55,076 nucleotides of DNA from contig JAHZAU010000018.1 of NCBI GenBank assembly GCA_019423755.1, positions 1-55,076 on the forward strand, given 5' to 3'. The DNA is from Oscillospiraceae bacterium (lineage in GTDB: Bacteria > Bacillota > Clostridia > Oscillospirales > Ruminococcaceae). Below the pieces are notes generated by a model. The model ran no database searches and was not told the DNA's origin. It saw only the letters and a list, made by a program, of their open reading frames with translations. Below are positions 34,495 to 41,770 of the stretch, piece by piece. Position 1 is the stretch's first letter. Each line of letters starts with the position of its first letter. Made by a program: the position numbers and the translations under genes.

Positions 34495-35646
34495 ATGGAA
34501 CTGGTCAAAAACCTGCCGGAGATCTTTGAGGAATTCGGCGAACAGCGCAAACAATCCTTCCTTACCGCTTACGAGATGAAGCAGAAGGGCATCCCCTTCA
34601 TCGGCACCTTCTGCACCTACTTCCCCCGGGAGATCGCCATGGCTATGGGCGCCGTGGTCGTGGGGCTGTGCTCCACCTCCGACGAGACCATCCCCGACGC
34701 GGAGCAGGACCTGCCCCGCAACCTCTGCCCGCTCATCAAGTCCAGCTACGGCTTTGCGAAAACCGATAAGTGCCCCTTCTTCTACTTCTCCGACCTGATC
34801 GTCGGTGAGACCACCTGCGACGGCAAAAAGAAGATGTACGAATACCTGGGCAACTTCAAAAAGGTCTACACCATGGAGCTGCCCAACTCCCAAAGCCCCG
34901 ACGCTCTGGAGCTGTGGCGCAAGGAGATCATCAAGTTTAAGGAGAAGCTGGAAGAGGTCTTCGGCGTCACCATCACCGAGGACGCCATCCGCGAACAGGT
35001 GAAGATCATGAACCGGGTGCGGCTGTCCCTGCGCTCCTTCTACGAGCTGATGAAGCTGGACCCGCCTCCCATGAAGGGCCAGGATATGCACAAGGTGCTG
35101 TTCGGCGAGGCCTTTAAGTTCGACAAGACCGCCCTGCCGGCGGAGGTGGACGCCCTGACCCGGCAGATCATGGAGGAGTACGAGAAGGAGCATCCCCTGC
35201 CCCGCCGTCCCCGCATCCTCATCACCGGCTGCCCCATCGGCGGCGGCGCTGCCAAGACCATCCGCGCAGTGGAGGAAAACGGCGGCAACGTGGTCTGCTA
35301 CGAAAACTGCGGCGGCGCCAAATCGGTGGACCGCCTGGTGGACGAGTCCGACCCGGATATCTACCACGCTCTGGCGGAGCGCTACCTGAGCATCGGCTGC
35401 TCGGTCATGACCCCCAACCCCAACCGCTTCGACCTGCTGGACCGCCTCATCGACGAATACCAGATCGACGCTGTCATCGAGGTGACCCTTCAGGCCTGCC
35501 ACACCTACAACGTGGAGACCCTGGGCGTCAAACGCTTTGTCACCCAGAAAAAGGGCATCCCCTACATGGCCGTGGAGACCGACTACTCCACCGCCGACAT
35601 CGGCCAGCTCAACACCCGCATGGCCGCCTTCATCGAAATGCTGTAA
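34495..35646 (+). CDS. Double-cubane cluster / 2-hydroxyacyl-CoA dehydratase D-family protein, copy 2
   Basis: Also 383 residues, aligning without gaps to copy 1. By eye about nine in ten residues are identical over the first 117, and all ten cysteines are kept. Changes are mostly conservative but include P55 to V and S57 to G beside C59, near a likely cluster region. The two proteins could form separate homodimers or a heterodimer. Ribosome site GGAGG lies seven bases upstream. It shares the single activase encoded just before it. The identical length and codon style point to a fairly recent tandem duplication. Confidence 0.82.
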   Translation: MELVKNLPEIFEEFGEQRKQSFLTAYEMKQKGIPFIGTFCTYFPREIAMAMGAVVVGLCSTSDETIPDAEQDLPRNLCPLIKSSYGFAKTDKCPFFYFSDLIVGETTCDGKKKMYEYLGNFKKVYTMELPNSQSPDALELWRKEIIKFKEKLEEVFGVTITEDAIREQVKIMNRVRLSLRSFYELMKLDPPPMKGQDMHKVLFGEAFKFDKTALPAEVDALTRQIMEEYEKEHPLPRRPRILITGCPIGGGAAKTIRAVEENGGNVVCYENCGGAKSVDRLVDESDPDIYHALAERYLSIGCSVMTPNPNRFDLLDRLIDEYQIDAVIEVTLQACHTYNVETLGVKRFVTQKKGIPYMAVETDYSTADIGQLNTRMAAFIEML

Positions 35647-35652
35647 CCCCTT

Positions 35653-35689
35653 TCTCCCAGGCTGTTTTTCGCGGCTTGGGAGATTTTTT
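35653..35689 (+). terminator. Terminator after copy 2
   Basis: TCTCCCAG and CTTGGGAGA pair around a 14-base loop and are followed by six T. Confidence 0.7.
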
Positions 35690-35699
35690 GCGCTATACA

Positions 35700-35728
35700 T
35701 TGACAATCTTCTATTTTTATGATAAGGT
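35700..35728 (+). promoter_or_regulatory. Possible arsC promoter
   Basis: A perfect TTGACA is followed 17 bases later by TAAGGT, a poor -10 match. The AT-rich setting and position fit a promoter for the gene at 35790. Confidence 0.45.
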
Positions 35729-35789
35729 TTTCCCATCGAAAAAGTTCTATCTATCATCCCAATACCGTCTGCAAAAGGAGAGGAAGCCC

Positions 35790-36197
35790 ATGCTGCCCAA
35801 AGTCGCCTTTGTTTGTGTCCACAATTCTTGCCGCAGCCAGCTGGCCGAGGCCATGGGCCGGAGCCTGGCGGCCGACACCTTTGAAAGCTATTCCGCCGGG
35901 ACCCATGTGAAGTCCGCTATCAACCCCGACGCCGTGCGGGTGCTGCGGGAGGAATGCGGCATCGACATGGCCCTCACCCAGTCCCCAAAGCTGCTGGAAG
36001 CCCTTCCGCCGGTGGATATCGTGGTGACCATGGGCTGCAACGTCCAGTGCCCTTGGCTGCCCTGCCAGCACCGGGAGGATTGGGGCCTTGCGGACCCCAC
36101 CGGCCAGGGGGATGAAGCCTTCCGCCAGACCATCCAGCAGATCCGCCAGAAGGTGCTGGACCTGCGCCAGCGGCTGCAGCAGGGCGAACTGCTGTAA
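35790..36197 (+). CDS. arsC: Arsenate reductase, low-molecular-weight phosphatase type
   Basis: A thioredoxin-linked arsenate reductase of 135 residues that converts As(V) to As(III). The phosphatase loop is C9-VHNSC-R15-S16 and the catalytic Asp lies in LADPTG. A C-terminal redox segment holds C83, C87 and C92 (MGCNVQCPWLPC), as needed for the disulfide relay of the pI258-type enzymes. This distinguishes it from plain tyrosine phosphatases. The start at 35790 has AAAGGAG upstream. No arsR, arsB or acr3 is adjacent, so it is a lone arsC with its own terminator. Confidence 0.88.
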   Translation: MLPKVAFVCVHNSCRSQLAEAMGRSLAADTFESYSAGTHVKSAINPDAVRVLREECGIDMALTQSPKLLEALPPVDIVVTMGCNVQCPWLPCQHREDWGLADPTGQGDEAFRQTIQQIRQKVLDLRQRLQQGELL

Positions 36198-36236
36198 CCT
36201 CTTTTTCTTATAATAAAATCCAACACAGCACCAAGT

Positions 36237-36265
36237 GGCGTCCCGGAGAGGGACGCCGCTTTTTT
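36237..36265 (+). terminator. arsC terminator
   Basis: GGCGTCCC-GGAGA-GGGACGCC followed by GC and six T. Confidence 0.85.
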
Positions 36266-36273
36266 CCTGACGC

Positions 36274-36307
36274 AAATACCCCCGGGCCAGGCGGTCCGGG
36301 GGTATTT
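36274..36307 (-). other. Hairpin downstream of the oligopeptide-binding protein gene
   Basis: AAATACCCCCGG and CCGGGGGTATTT form a 12-bp perfect stem. It lies 67 bases past the minus-strand stop but lacks a T-tail, so it may be a weak terminator or a 3' stabiliser. Confidence 0.5.
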
Positions 36308-36373
36308 GGGGCATATTATTTGGAGAGTTTCAGAAGTGAAAATGAAACATTGAAGATGGCAAAGGAGTGTGGG

Positions 36374-38101
36374 TTATGCGTTGATGGTCACGTCACCGAA
36401 CCAGAAAGCACCCAGAGGGCTGATGGTCCAACCCTGGACACGTTCGTGGTTGGAGAGGACGGGTTTCACGCGGTAGTAAACCGGGATGATGTAGGCGTCT
36501 TCCATGAGGACCTTTTCTGCCTCGTAGAAGGCAGCGTCGCGTTCTGCGCCGGAGGAAGCCAGTGCGGTGGCAATCAGCTCATCGTATTCCGGGTTGGAGT
36601 AACCGTTACCGGCGTTGCCGTTGCCGCTGACATAGATATCCAGGAAGGTCTGGGGGTCGGCATAGTCGCCGGTCCAGCCGTGACGGCAAAGGGCGTCATA
36701 GTTGGCGGTGGTCATGGTGGTGATGAACACGGCCCATTCCTGGTTGGAAAGCTTCACATCGATACCCAGGTTGGAGTGCCACATTTCCTGCATGGCCTCA
36801 ACAACTGCTTTTACGGTATCGTCGGTGTTGTACATCAGTTCCAGCTGCGGGATACCCTCACCGTTGGGGTAACCAGCCTCAGCCAGCAGAGCCTGGGCCT
36901 CTTCTACCTGAGCGGTCTCGGTCAGGTAGTAGCTGCCAGCGGTCTCACGGAAGTCGTTGCCCTGGGAGTCGGAGAAGCCGTAGGGAACGAAGCCCATAGC
37001 CGGTTTCTCACCGCCGCGGCTGACGTTTTCTACGATAGCCTGACGGTCCAGAGCCATGGAGATGGCCTTTCTGACGCGGACGTCGTTGAGGGCTTCCACC
37101 GAGGAGTTGCACTTGATGGTGTAGTACTCGTTGGCCAGGTAAGGCATGATATCGCATTCACCGGTAGCAACCAGCTGCTGGATCTCTTCGTTGGCCACAC
37201 GGTCGGTGATGTCCACTTCGCCGTTCTTGAAAGCAGCCAGGGTGGTGCCGTTATCGACGATCATCTTGCCGACGATGGCATCCAGCTGGACATTTTCCGC
37301 ATCCCAGTAGTTTTCGTTCTTGACCAGGGTCAGATGGTCGCCCATGACATACTCGCTGAGGACGAAGGGACCGTTGCAGACCGCTTTTTCCGGGTCTTTG
37401 GCCCACAGGCCGTCCACGTCTACCATATCCTCACGGACCGGCATCAGGGTGCTGAAGGCGGTCAGCTCCAGGAAGTAAGCGCAGGGCTGGCTCAGGGTAA
37501 CTTCCAGGGTCTTGTCGTCGATGGCTTTGACGCCCAGTTCGCTCTTATCCTTCTCGCCAGCGTTGATGGCGTCAGCGTTGAGGATGGGGCTCATGATGTA
37601 GGCGTACTCGGAAGCGGTCATGGGGTCAACGGCTCTCTGCCAAGCAAAGACGAAGTCGTTTGCGGTGACCGGCTGGCCGTCGGACCATTTGGCGTCACGC
37701 AGGTGGAAGGTGTAGGTCACGGTGCCGTCCTCGTTCTGGACCGGCTCGGGGACCTCGGTCGCCATAGCGGGCTGCAGGCCGTTGCCGTCATAGCAGTCGC
37801 GCAGCAGGCCTTCAAAGGTATTGTTGATGACCTGGGAACCGTCTACCGCCTGGTTGAGGGCGGGGTCCAGGGTCTTGGGGTCTACGCCGATGTTCCAAAC
37901 CAGGGTGTTGCCGCTGGCAGCGGTACCGGAAGTCTCGGGAGCGGTCTCGCCTTCTTCGGCGGTCTCGCTTTCACCGGTGGTTTCCTGGGTCTGTTCGGTT
38001 TCTTCGCCGGCGGGGGCTGTTTCCTCACCGGAACCGCATCCGGTCATGGAAGCAGACGCCATCATCGCCAGAGCAAGCAATACTGCGAACGCTTTTTTCA
38101 T
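36374..38101 (-). CDS. Oligopeptide ABC transporter substrate-binding lipoprotein
   Basis: An extracellular lipoprotein of 575 residues in solute-binding family 5 (OppA-like). A signal peptide ends in the lipobox MTGC (lipidated C22). A Glu/Thr-rich linker of about 45 residues follows, then the SBP5 fold with NTLVWNIGVDPKTLDPALNQ, TYTFHLRDAKWSDGQPVTANDF and the C-terminal YYRVKP segment. It would deliver peptides to an Opp/Dpp permease, but no permease or ATPase genes are next to it, so it depends on a transporter encoded elsewhere. The start at 38101 follows GGAGG. A consensus promoter lies at 38180-38208. Confidence 0.92.
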   Translation of the reverse strand: MKKAFAVLLALAMMASASMTGCGSGEETAPAGEETEQTQETTGESETAEEGETAPETSGTAASGNTLVWNIGVDPKTLDPALNQAVDGSQVINNTFEGLLRDCYDGNGLQPAMATEVPEPVQNEDGTVTYTFHLRDAKWSDGQPVTANDFVFAWQRAVDPMTASEYAYIMSPILNADAINAGEKDKSELGVKAIDDKTLEVTLSQPCAYFLELTAFSTLMPVREDMVDVDGLWAKDPEKAVCNGPFVLSEYVMGDHLTLVKNENYWDAENVQLDAIVGKMIVDNGTTLAAFKNGEVDITDRVANEEIQQLVATGECDIMPYLANEYYTIKCNSSVEALNDVRVRKAISMALDRQAIVENVSRGGEKPAMGFVPYGFSDSQGNDFRETAGSYYLTETAQVEEAQALLAEAGYPNGEGIPQLELMYNTDDTVKAVVEAMQEMWHSNLGIDVKLSNQEWAVFITTMTTANYDALCRHGWTGDYADPQTFLDIYVSGNGNAGNGYSNPEYDELIATALASSGAERDAAFYEAEKVLMEDAYIIPVYYRVKPVLSNHERVQGWTISPLGAFWFGDVTINA

Positions 38102-38179
38102 CTCTATTTCCTCCCAAAAGCAAGTTACGTACATTTTCCAAAAGGAGCTTTTGTTCTGCTGTCTTTTTGGATTGACCCT

Positions 38180-38208
38180 ATCATATCACTAACACTTTAC
38201 AAAGTCAA
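38180..38208 (-). promoter_or_regulatory. Promoter of the oligopeptide-binding protein gene
   Basis: Minus-strand TTGACT, a 17-base spacer and TATGAT in an AT-rich region. Confidence 0.85.
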
Positions 38209-38420
38209 AGTATTAAAACATAAAATCGGTGAAGTTTGGATATTTTGTTAAATTATCGCGATGTTGTGGAAATTAATTGTGAAAAACATTTGAATTGTCG
38301 GTATTGTGTTTTTCTCTGCGGGACGATTTTCCAAAGATGGAAGCCTCCTTTGTGTATCCGTGGGAGCGGCGGGTGCATAGGATGAGAACGGGGCACCGCC
38401 CCACCAAAGGAGGAAACGCC
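38209..38420. other. Intergenic region upstream of the VWA protein gene
   Basis: No gene is supported. It holds the palindrome ATCGCGAT at 38256-38263 and an inverted repeat GAAAAACA / TGTTTTTC at 38282-38289 and 38307-38314. A weak plus-strand promoter (TTGTGA, 19 bases, TATTGT at 38303) overlaps the inverted repeat. Confidence 0.4.
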
Positions 38421-39803
38421 ATGGGTATTACCAACTCGAATAAATTGGTCAACATCGACCGTGTTGACTGCGAGGGCACCCTGAAAGTGACCCTTGCCAT
38501 CACCGCCGCGCCGGATATCGTCACCAACCCCACCGATATGGTGCTGGTGCTGGACCGCTCCGGCAGCATGACCGGCTCCCCGCTGGCCAACATGAAGGCC
38601 GGCGCCAAGACCTTCATCGACATCATCGAAGAAGCCACCGACGGCGCCAAAGACGGGGTCATCGGCTCCGGCAGCCGCATCGGTGTGGTGAGCTTTGCCG
38701 ACACCGCTACGGTCAACGCGCCGCTGAGCACCTCGGTGGCTTCCCTGAAGGCCGCTGTGGACAGCCTGACCGCCGGCGGCACTACCAACCACGCCGACGC
38801 CTTCACCAAGGCCATCCAGCAGTTTGACCCCGCTTCCCCCAGCGCCAAGGTCATCATTATGTTCACCGACGGCAACACCACCGCCGGAGCACCCCCAGCT
38901 CCCGTCGCTGCCGCCGCCCGCGCCCAGGGGATCATCATCTACTGCATCGGGCTGGTAGGCTCCGACGGGGTGGATGTGGACACTCTCAACGACTGGGCCA
39001 GCGACCCCGACGCCTCCCATGTGGCCGTCACCCCCGACGACGCCGACCTGGAAGAGCTGTTCGCCGAGTTTGCCGCCAACATCTCCAAAACCGGCGCCAC
39101 CAACATCGTCATCGACGAGGTCGTCAACCCCGACTTTATCATCACCAGTGTCCTGCCGCCCACGAAAGGCACCGCCTCCATGATGGATTCCACCACCATC
39201 AAGTGGAGCATCGCCGAGCTGGGGGTCACCGCCAGCGAGGGGGCCAGCCTGGAATTCTTCATCAAGCACGTCGCCCAGACCTCCGGCACCAAACTGGTCA
39301 ACGAGTCCATCACCTACTCGGACAACGAGGGCAACGTGGTGGTCTTCCCCAAACCGACGGTATCGGTGGACTGCGGCATCGTGGTCAACCCGGAGGAATG
39401 TCCCCAGCCGGTGGACGTGACGGTGAAGGGCTGCTCCGACGCGGTCATCGTGGACGTGGGCAACGCTTATCTGGAATCCCTGGGGCGCATCCTGCAGGTG
39501 GACGTCACCATCAAAAACGTCTGCCCCGGCAAGCGGGTGGCCCTGGCCATGATCCTCACCGAGGTGGACCAGAACGGCCTGGAATACCAGCGCGGTATGA
39601 AGGCCATGACCATCCCGGCCCACAATTCCCCCACCTGCCGCGACGTGCTGGTCAAATGCGTCAAGTTCGTCCTGCCGGAGGATCTGAACCTTTCCGCCGG
39701 GGAACCCCAGGCCATGTGCAGCCCCCGCAACCTGAAGGTCCGGGTCATCGCCAACAACATCGACACCGACTACCGCTGCTGCGAGTCGGTAGTGACCTTA
39801 TAA
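38421..39803 (+). CDS. VWA-domain protein with Cys-rich C-terminal domain
   Basis: A protein of 460 residues with a complete metal-ion-dependent adhesion site: D45-R-S47-G-S49, the Thr of GGTTNHADA, and the Asp of MFTDGNT. This suggests a ligand-binding VWA domain (about 38-215). A beta-sandwich-like middle follows, and then a C-terminal domain (about 320-460) with at least eight cysteines, ending in RCCESVVTL. There is no signal peptide, membrane anchor or sorting motif, so it is either cytoplasmic or exported by an unusual route. AAAGGAGG precedes the ATG. It is monocistronic. Function is unknown; a structural or spore/cell-surface role is only a guess. Confidence 0.8.
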   Translation: MGITNSNKLVNIDRVDCEGTLKVTLAITAAPDIVTNPTDMVLVLDRSGSMTGSPLANMKAGAKTFIDIIEEATDGAKDGVIGSGSRIGVVSFADTATVNAPLSTSVASLKAAVDSLTAGGTTNHADAFTKAIQQFDPASPSAKVIIMFTDGNTTAGAPPAPVAAAARAQGIIIYCIGLVGSDGVDVDTLNDWASDPDASHVAVTPDDADLEELFAEFAANISKTGATNIVIDEVVNPDFIITSVLPPTKGTASMMDSTTIKWSIAELGVTASEGASLEFFIKHVAQTSGTKLVNESITYSDNEGNVVVFPKPTVSVDCGIVVNPEECPQPVDVTVKGCSDAVIVDVGNAYLESLGRILQVDVTIKNVCPGKRVALAMILTEVDQNGLEYQRGMKAMTIPAHNSPTCRDVLVKCVKFVLPEDLNLSAGEPQAMCSPRNLKVRVIANNIDTDYRCCESVVTL

Positions 39804-39841
39804 AACCAGAAACCGGGGCGCTTTCCTGCCCCAAACTATGT

Positions 39842-39880
39842 AAAAAAGCGGTGTGACCAGGTTTGGTCACACCGCTTTTT
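39842..39880. terminator. Bidirectional terminator between the VWA and lysR genes
   Basis: A 12-bp perfect stem GCGGTGTGACCA / TGGTCACACCGC is flanked by A and T runs. Confidence 0.9.
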
Positions 39881-39894
39881 CGGCGTCTTTTTGT

Positions 39895-40782
39895 TTACCG
39901 ATTCCCTTTGTCCAGCGCCTGCTGCAGCTCCTCCAAAAACAGCTCGGCTGCCTTGGAGAAGATGCGGTATTTTTTCCATACCAAATACATCCCCATCTCC
40001 AGCCGCGGCTCCAACGGCCGGAAGCAAAGGGGGCTGCCGGCGGTATTGACCAGCTTGTCCAGGGTGAAAGCATAGCCCATCCCCTCCTCCACCATCAGGG
40101 AGGCGTTGTAGATGAGGTTATAGGTGGCGACGGCGTGCAGCTCCTCCGGCTCCCGCCGCAGCCAGCGGTACAAGCTGCTTTTGTTCCCCACCTGCCGGGA
40201 GAGGATCAGCGGCTGGTCCCACAGGTCCTCCGGCAGGATGGCTTCCTTGGCGGCCAGCAGGCTGTCCCGGCGCAGCAGCACCCCCCAGGTATCCTTCATG
40301 GGCAGGTCCAGGTAGTGGTATTTCCCCTTGTCGATGTCCCCCAAAAGGACTCCGAAGTCCAGCAGGCCCTTGTCCAGCCGCTCGCAGACGTCTGCGGCGT
40401 CCCCGCTGACAATATGAAAGCGCACCTCGGGGAACCGCTGCTCAAAGCGCTTGGCCGCCCGGACGATCTGCCGCATGCCGTCGGTCTCGCCGGTGCCGAT
40501 GTAGATCTCCCCGCCGATATTTTCGCCGCTGCCCAAGATCTCCCGCTGGGTGCGCCCCACCAGGTCCAGAATCTCCTCCGCCCGCTTGCGCAGCAGCATG
40601 CCGTCCTCGGTGAGGGTGACCTTCCGGCTGCCCCGGACCAGCAGCTGCTTGCCCAGCTCCTCTTCCAGCTCCTTGAGTTGGCGGGAGAGGGTAGGCTGGG
40701 TCAGGTGCAGCGACTGGGCCGCCGCCGAGATATTCTGCTCCCTTGCCACGGCAAGGAAGTACTGCAGTACCCGCAGTTCCAT
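39895..40782 (-). CDS. LysR-family transcriptional regulator
   Basis: A DNA-binding regulator of 295 residues. The N-terminal winged helix-turn-helix (MELRVLQYFLAVAREQNISAAAQSLHLTQPTLSRQLKELEEELG) is a canonical LysR head, and a periplasmic-binding-protein-like effector domain follows (about 90-290). The start at 40782 has AGGAGG eight bases upstream. It is divergent from the lipoprotein/CMD-cupin operon, with the two promoters sharing a 29-bp inverted repeat, so it probably controls that operon and itself. The effector is unknown. Confidence 0.93.
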   Translation of the reverse strand: MELRVLQYFLAVAREQNISAAAQSLHLTQPTLSRQLKELEEELGKQLLVRGSRKVTLTEDGMLLRKRAEEILDLVGRTQREILGSGENIGGEIYIGTGETDGMRQIVRAAKRFEQRFPEVRFHIVSGDAADVCERLDKGLLDFGVLLGDIDKGKYHYLDLPMKDTWGVLLRRDSLLAAKEAILPEDLWDQPLILSRQVGNKSSLYRWLRREPEELHAVATYNLIYNASLMVEEGMGYAFTLDKLVNTAGSPLCFRPLEPRLEMGMYLVWKKYRIFSKAAELFLEELQQALDKGNR

Positions 40783-40802
40783 AAAGACCACCTCCTGCCG
40801 CC

Positions 40803-40831
40803 AGTATAGCGCGAAATCTCATGCGTTTCAA
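40803..40831 (-). promoter_or_regulatory. lysR promoter
   Basis: Minus-strand TTGAAA, a 17-base spacer and TATACT, directly before the ribosome site. Confidence 0.75.
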
Positions 40832-40842
40832 GCATAGGAGAG

Positions 40843-40871
40843 TATTCTATATAGGTATTTGCTATCGAATA
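40843..40871. promoter_or_regulatory. Probable LysR operator
   Basis: TATTCTATA and TATCGAATA (8 of 9 positions complementary) are separated by 11 bases. The element overlaps the -35 box of the plus-strand promoter, a usual place for LysR-family activation sites. Confidence 0.6.
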
Positions 40872-40887
40872 ACCCCGGTGCTACAAT
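40859..40887 (+). promoter_or_regulatory. Promoter of the lipoprotein/CMD-cupin operon
   Basis: TTGCTA, a 17-base spacer and TACAAT. The poor -35 box fits a promoter that needs an activator. Confidence 0.7.
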
Positions 40888-40924
40888 AAAACCGAAGAAC
40901 AACACATCCGAAAGGTGGGAGACC

Positions 40925-41485
40925 ATGTTCCAGTCCTTCTGCATCCTGCTTGCCCTTCTCAGCTTCACCGCCTGCGGAGCGGGCAGCCCTTCCCCTTCCC
41001 CACAAACGGCCCCCGTCCTGGAGGTGGCACCCCAGGAGGCCGCCCTTGCGCCGGAAAAAGAGCCCGCCCCGGAAGTTTCACCCGCCCCCTCCGCCGTGCC
41101 CGGGGAGTCCCAGGCCGCACAGGAGGAGCCGGTGCTTCTGGTGGGCATCGGCGACACCCAGCTGGAAGCCGTTTGGGAGGACAACCCCTCCGCCGAGGCC
41201 TTCCGGCAGCTGCTGGAAGCCGGGCCGGTGACGGTGGAGATGGAGGACTACGGCGGGTTTGAAAAGGTCGGCCCGCTGGGCACCCAGCTGACCCAAAGCG
41301 ACGCGCCCATCACCGCGGTCCCGGGGGACGTGATCCTTTACCAGGGCGACAAGGTCACCCTCTACTACGGCACCAACTCCTGGAACTTCACCCGGCTGGC
41401 CAAGGTCACCGACCCCGACCGTCTTGGGGAACTGCTGGAATGTGACCGCGTCACCGTGACCTTTTCGCTGGGCGAGGGAGCGTAA
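40925..41485 (+). CDS. Lipoprotein with cyclophilin-like domain
   Basis: An exported lipoprotein of 186 residues. A signal peptide ends in the lipobox FTAC (C17). A Pro/Glu/Ala linker of about 55 residues leads to a cyclophilin-like fold domain (about 75-186) with AFRQLLEAGPVTVEMEDYGGFEKVGPLG, followed by GDVILYQGDKVTLYYGTNSWNFTRLAKV, as in the bacterial cyclophilin-like (non-isomerase) family. The start at 40925 follows GGTGGGAG. It is the first gene of a three-gene operon under the divergent LysR regulator. A role in ligand binding rather than prolyl isomerisation is likely but unproven. Confidence 0.78.
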   Translation: MFQSFCILLALLSFTACGAGSPSPSPQTAPVLEVAPQEAALAPEKEPAPEVSPAPSAVPGESQAAQEEPVLLVGIGDTQLEAVWEDNPSAEAFRQLLEAGPVTVEMEDYGGFEKVGPLGTQLTQSDAPITAVPGDVILYQGDKVTLYYGTNSWNFTRLAKVTDPDRLGELLECDRVTVTFSLGEGA

Positions 41486-41488
41486 GCC

Positions 41489-41770
41489 GTGAGCCAGCCC
41501 AAAACCGCTTGGGACACCGGCAGCCGGCGCGCCCTCTACCAAAACCTGCGGGACGCCGGGTGCCCGCCGCAGACCGCCCGCCGCTGCCTTGCCCTGCTGG
41601 AAGAAAACAGCACCCAGGAGCTGCGGCGGCAGCTTGCCCTCCACCGGTCCCGCCTGCTGGAGGAGCTGCACCAGCAGCAGAAAAAGATCGATTGTCTGGA
41701 CTTTTTCCTTTACCATCTGGAACGGCTTGCCGTCCCGCCACACAACAAAACAGGAGGTTCGAAATTATGA
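41489..41770 (+). CDS. Small conserved helical protein (93 aa, GTG start)
   Basis: A small soluble protein, mostly helical, with the pattern LYQNLRDAGCPPQTARRCLALLEENSTQELRRQL, then a coiled coil (HRSRLLEELHQQQKKIDCLDFFLYHLE) like the C-terminal helix of MerR regulators but without a DNA-binding head. Similar small proteins occur in Firmicutes beside LysR or cupin genes; no function is known. The GTG start is three bases after the lipoprotein stop, and its stop overlaps the next start (ATGA), so it is translationally coupled. Confidence 0.72.
   Translation: MSQPKTAWDTGSRRALYQNLRDAGCPPQTARRCLALLEENSTQELRRQLALHRSRLLEELHQQQKKIDCLDFFLYHLERLAVPPHNKTGGSKL

Noticed and set aside
32482..35646. Considered as a classical 2-hydroxyglutaryl-CoA dehydratase (hgdC-hgdA-hgdB) operon
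   Set aside because: The two large proteins are paralogues of one type, not unlike A and B subunits, and no CoA-transferase or fermentation genes accompany them.
34399..35757. Open frame of 452 codons opposite double-cubane copy 2 (a similar one lies opposite copy 1)
   Set aside because: Both copies show the same mirrored frame because their sequences are alike. Its resemblance between copies is inherited from the sense gene, not evidence of coding.
36320..38251. Open frame of 643 codons opposite the oligopeptide-binding lipoprotein gene
   Set aside because: It is an antisense shadow; the minus frame has a lipobox and the family fold.
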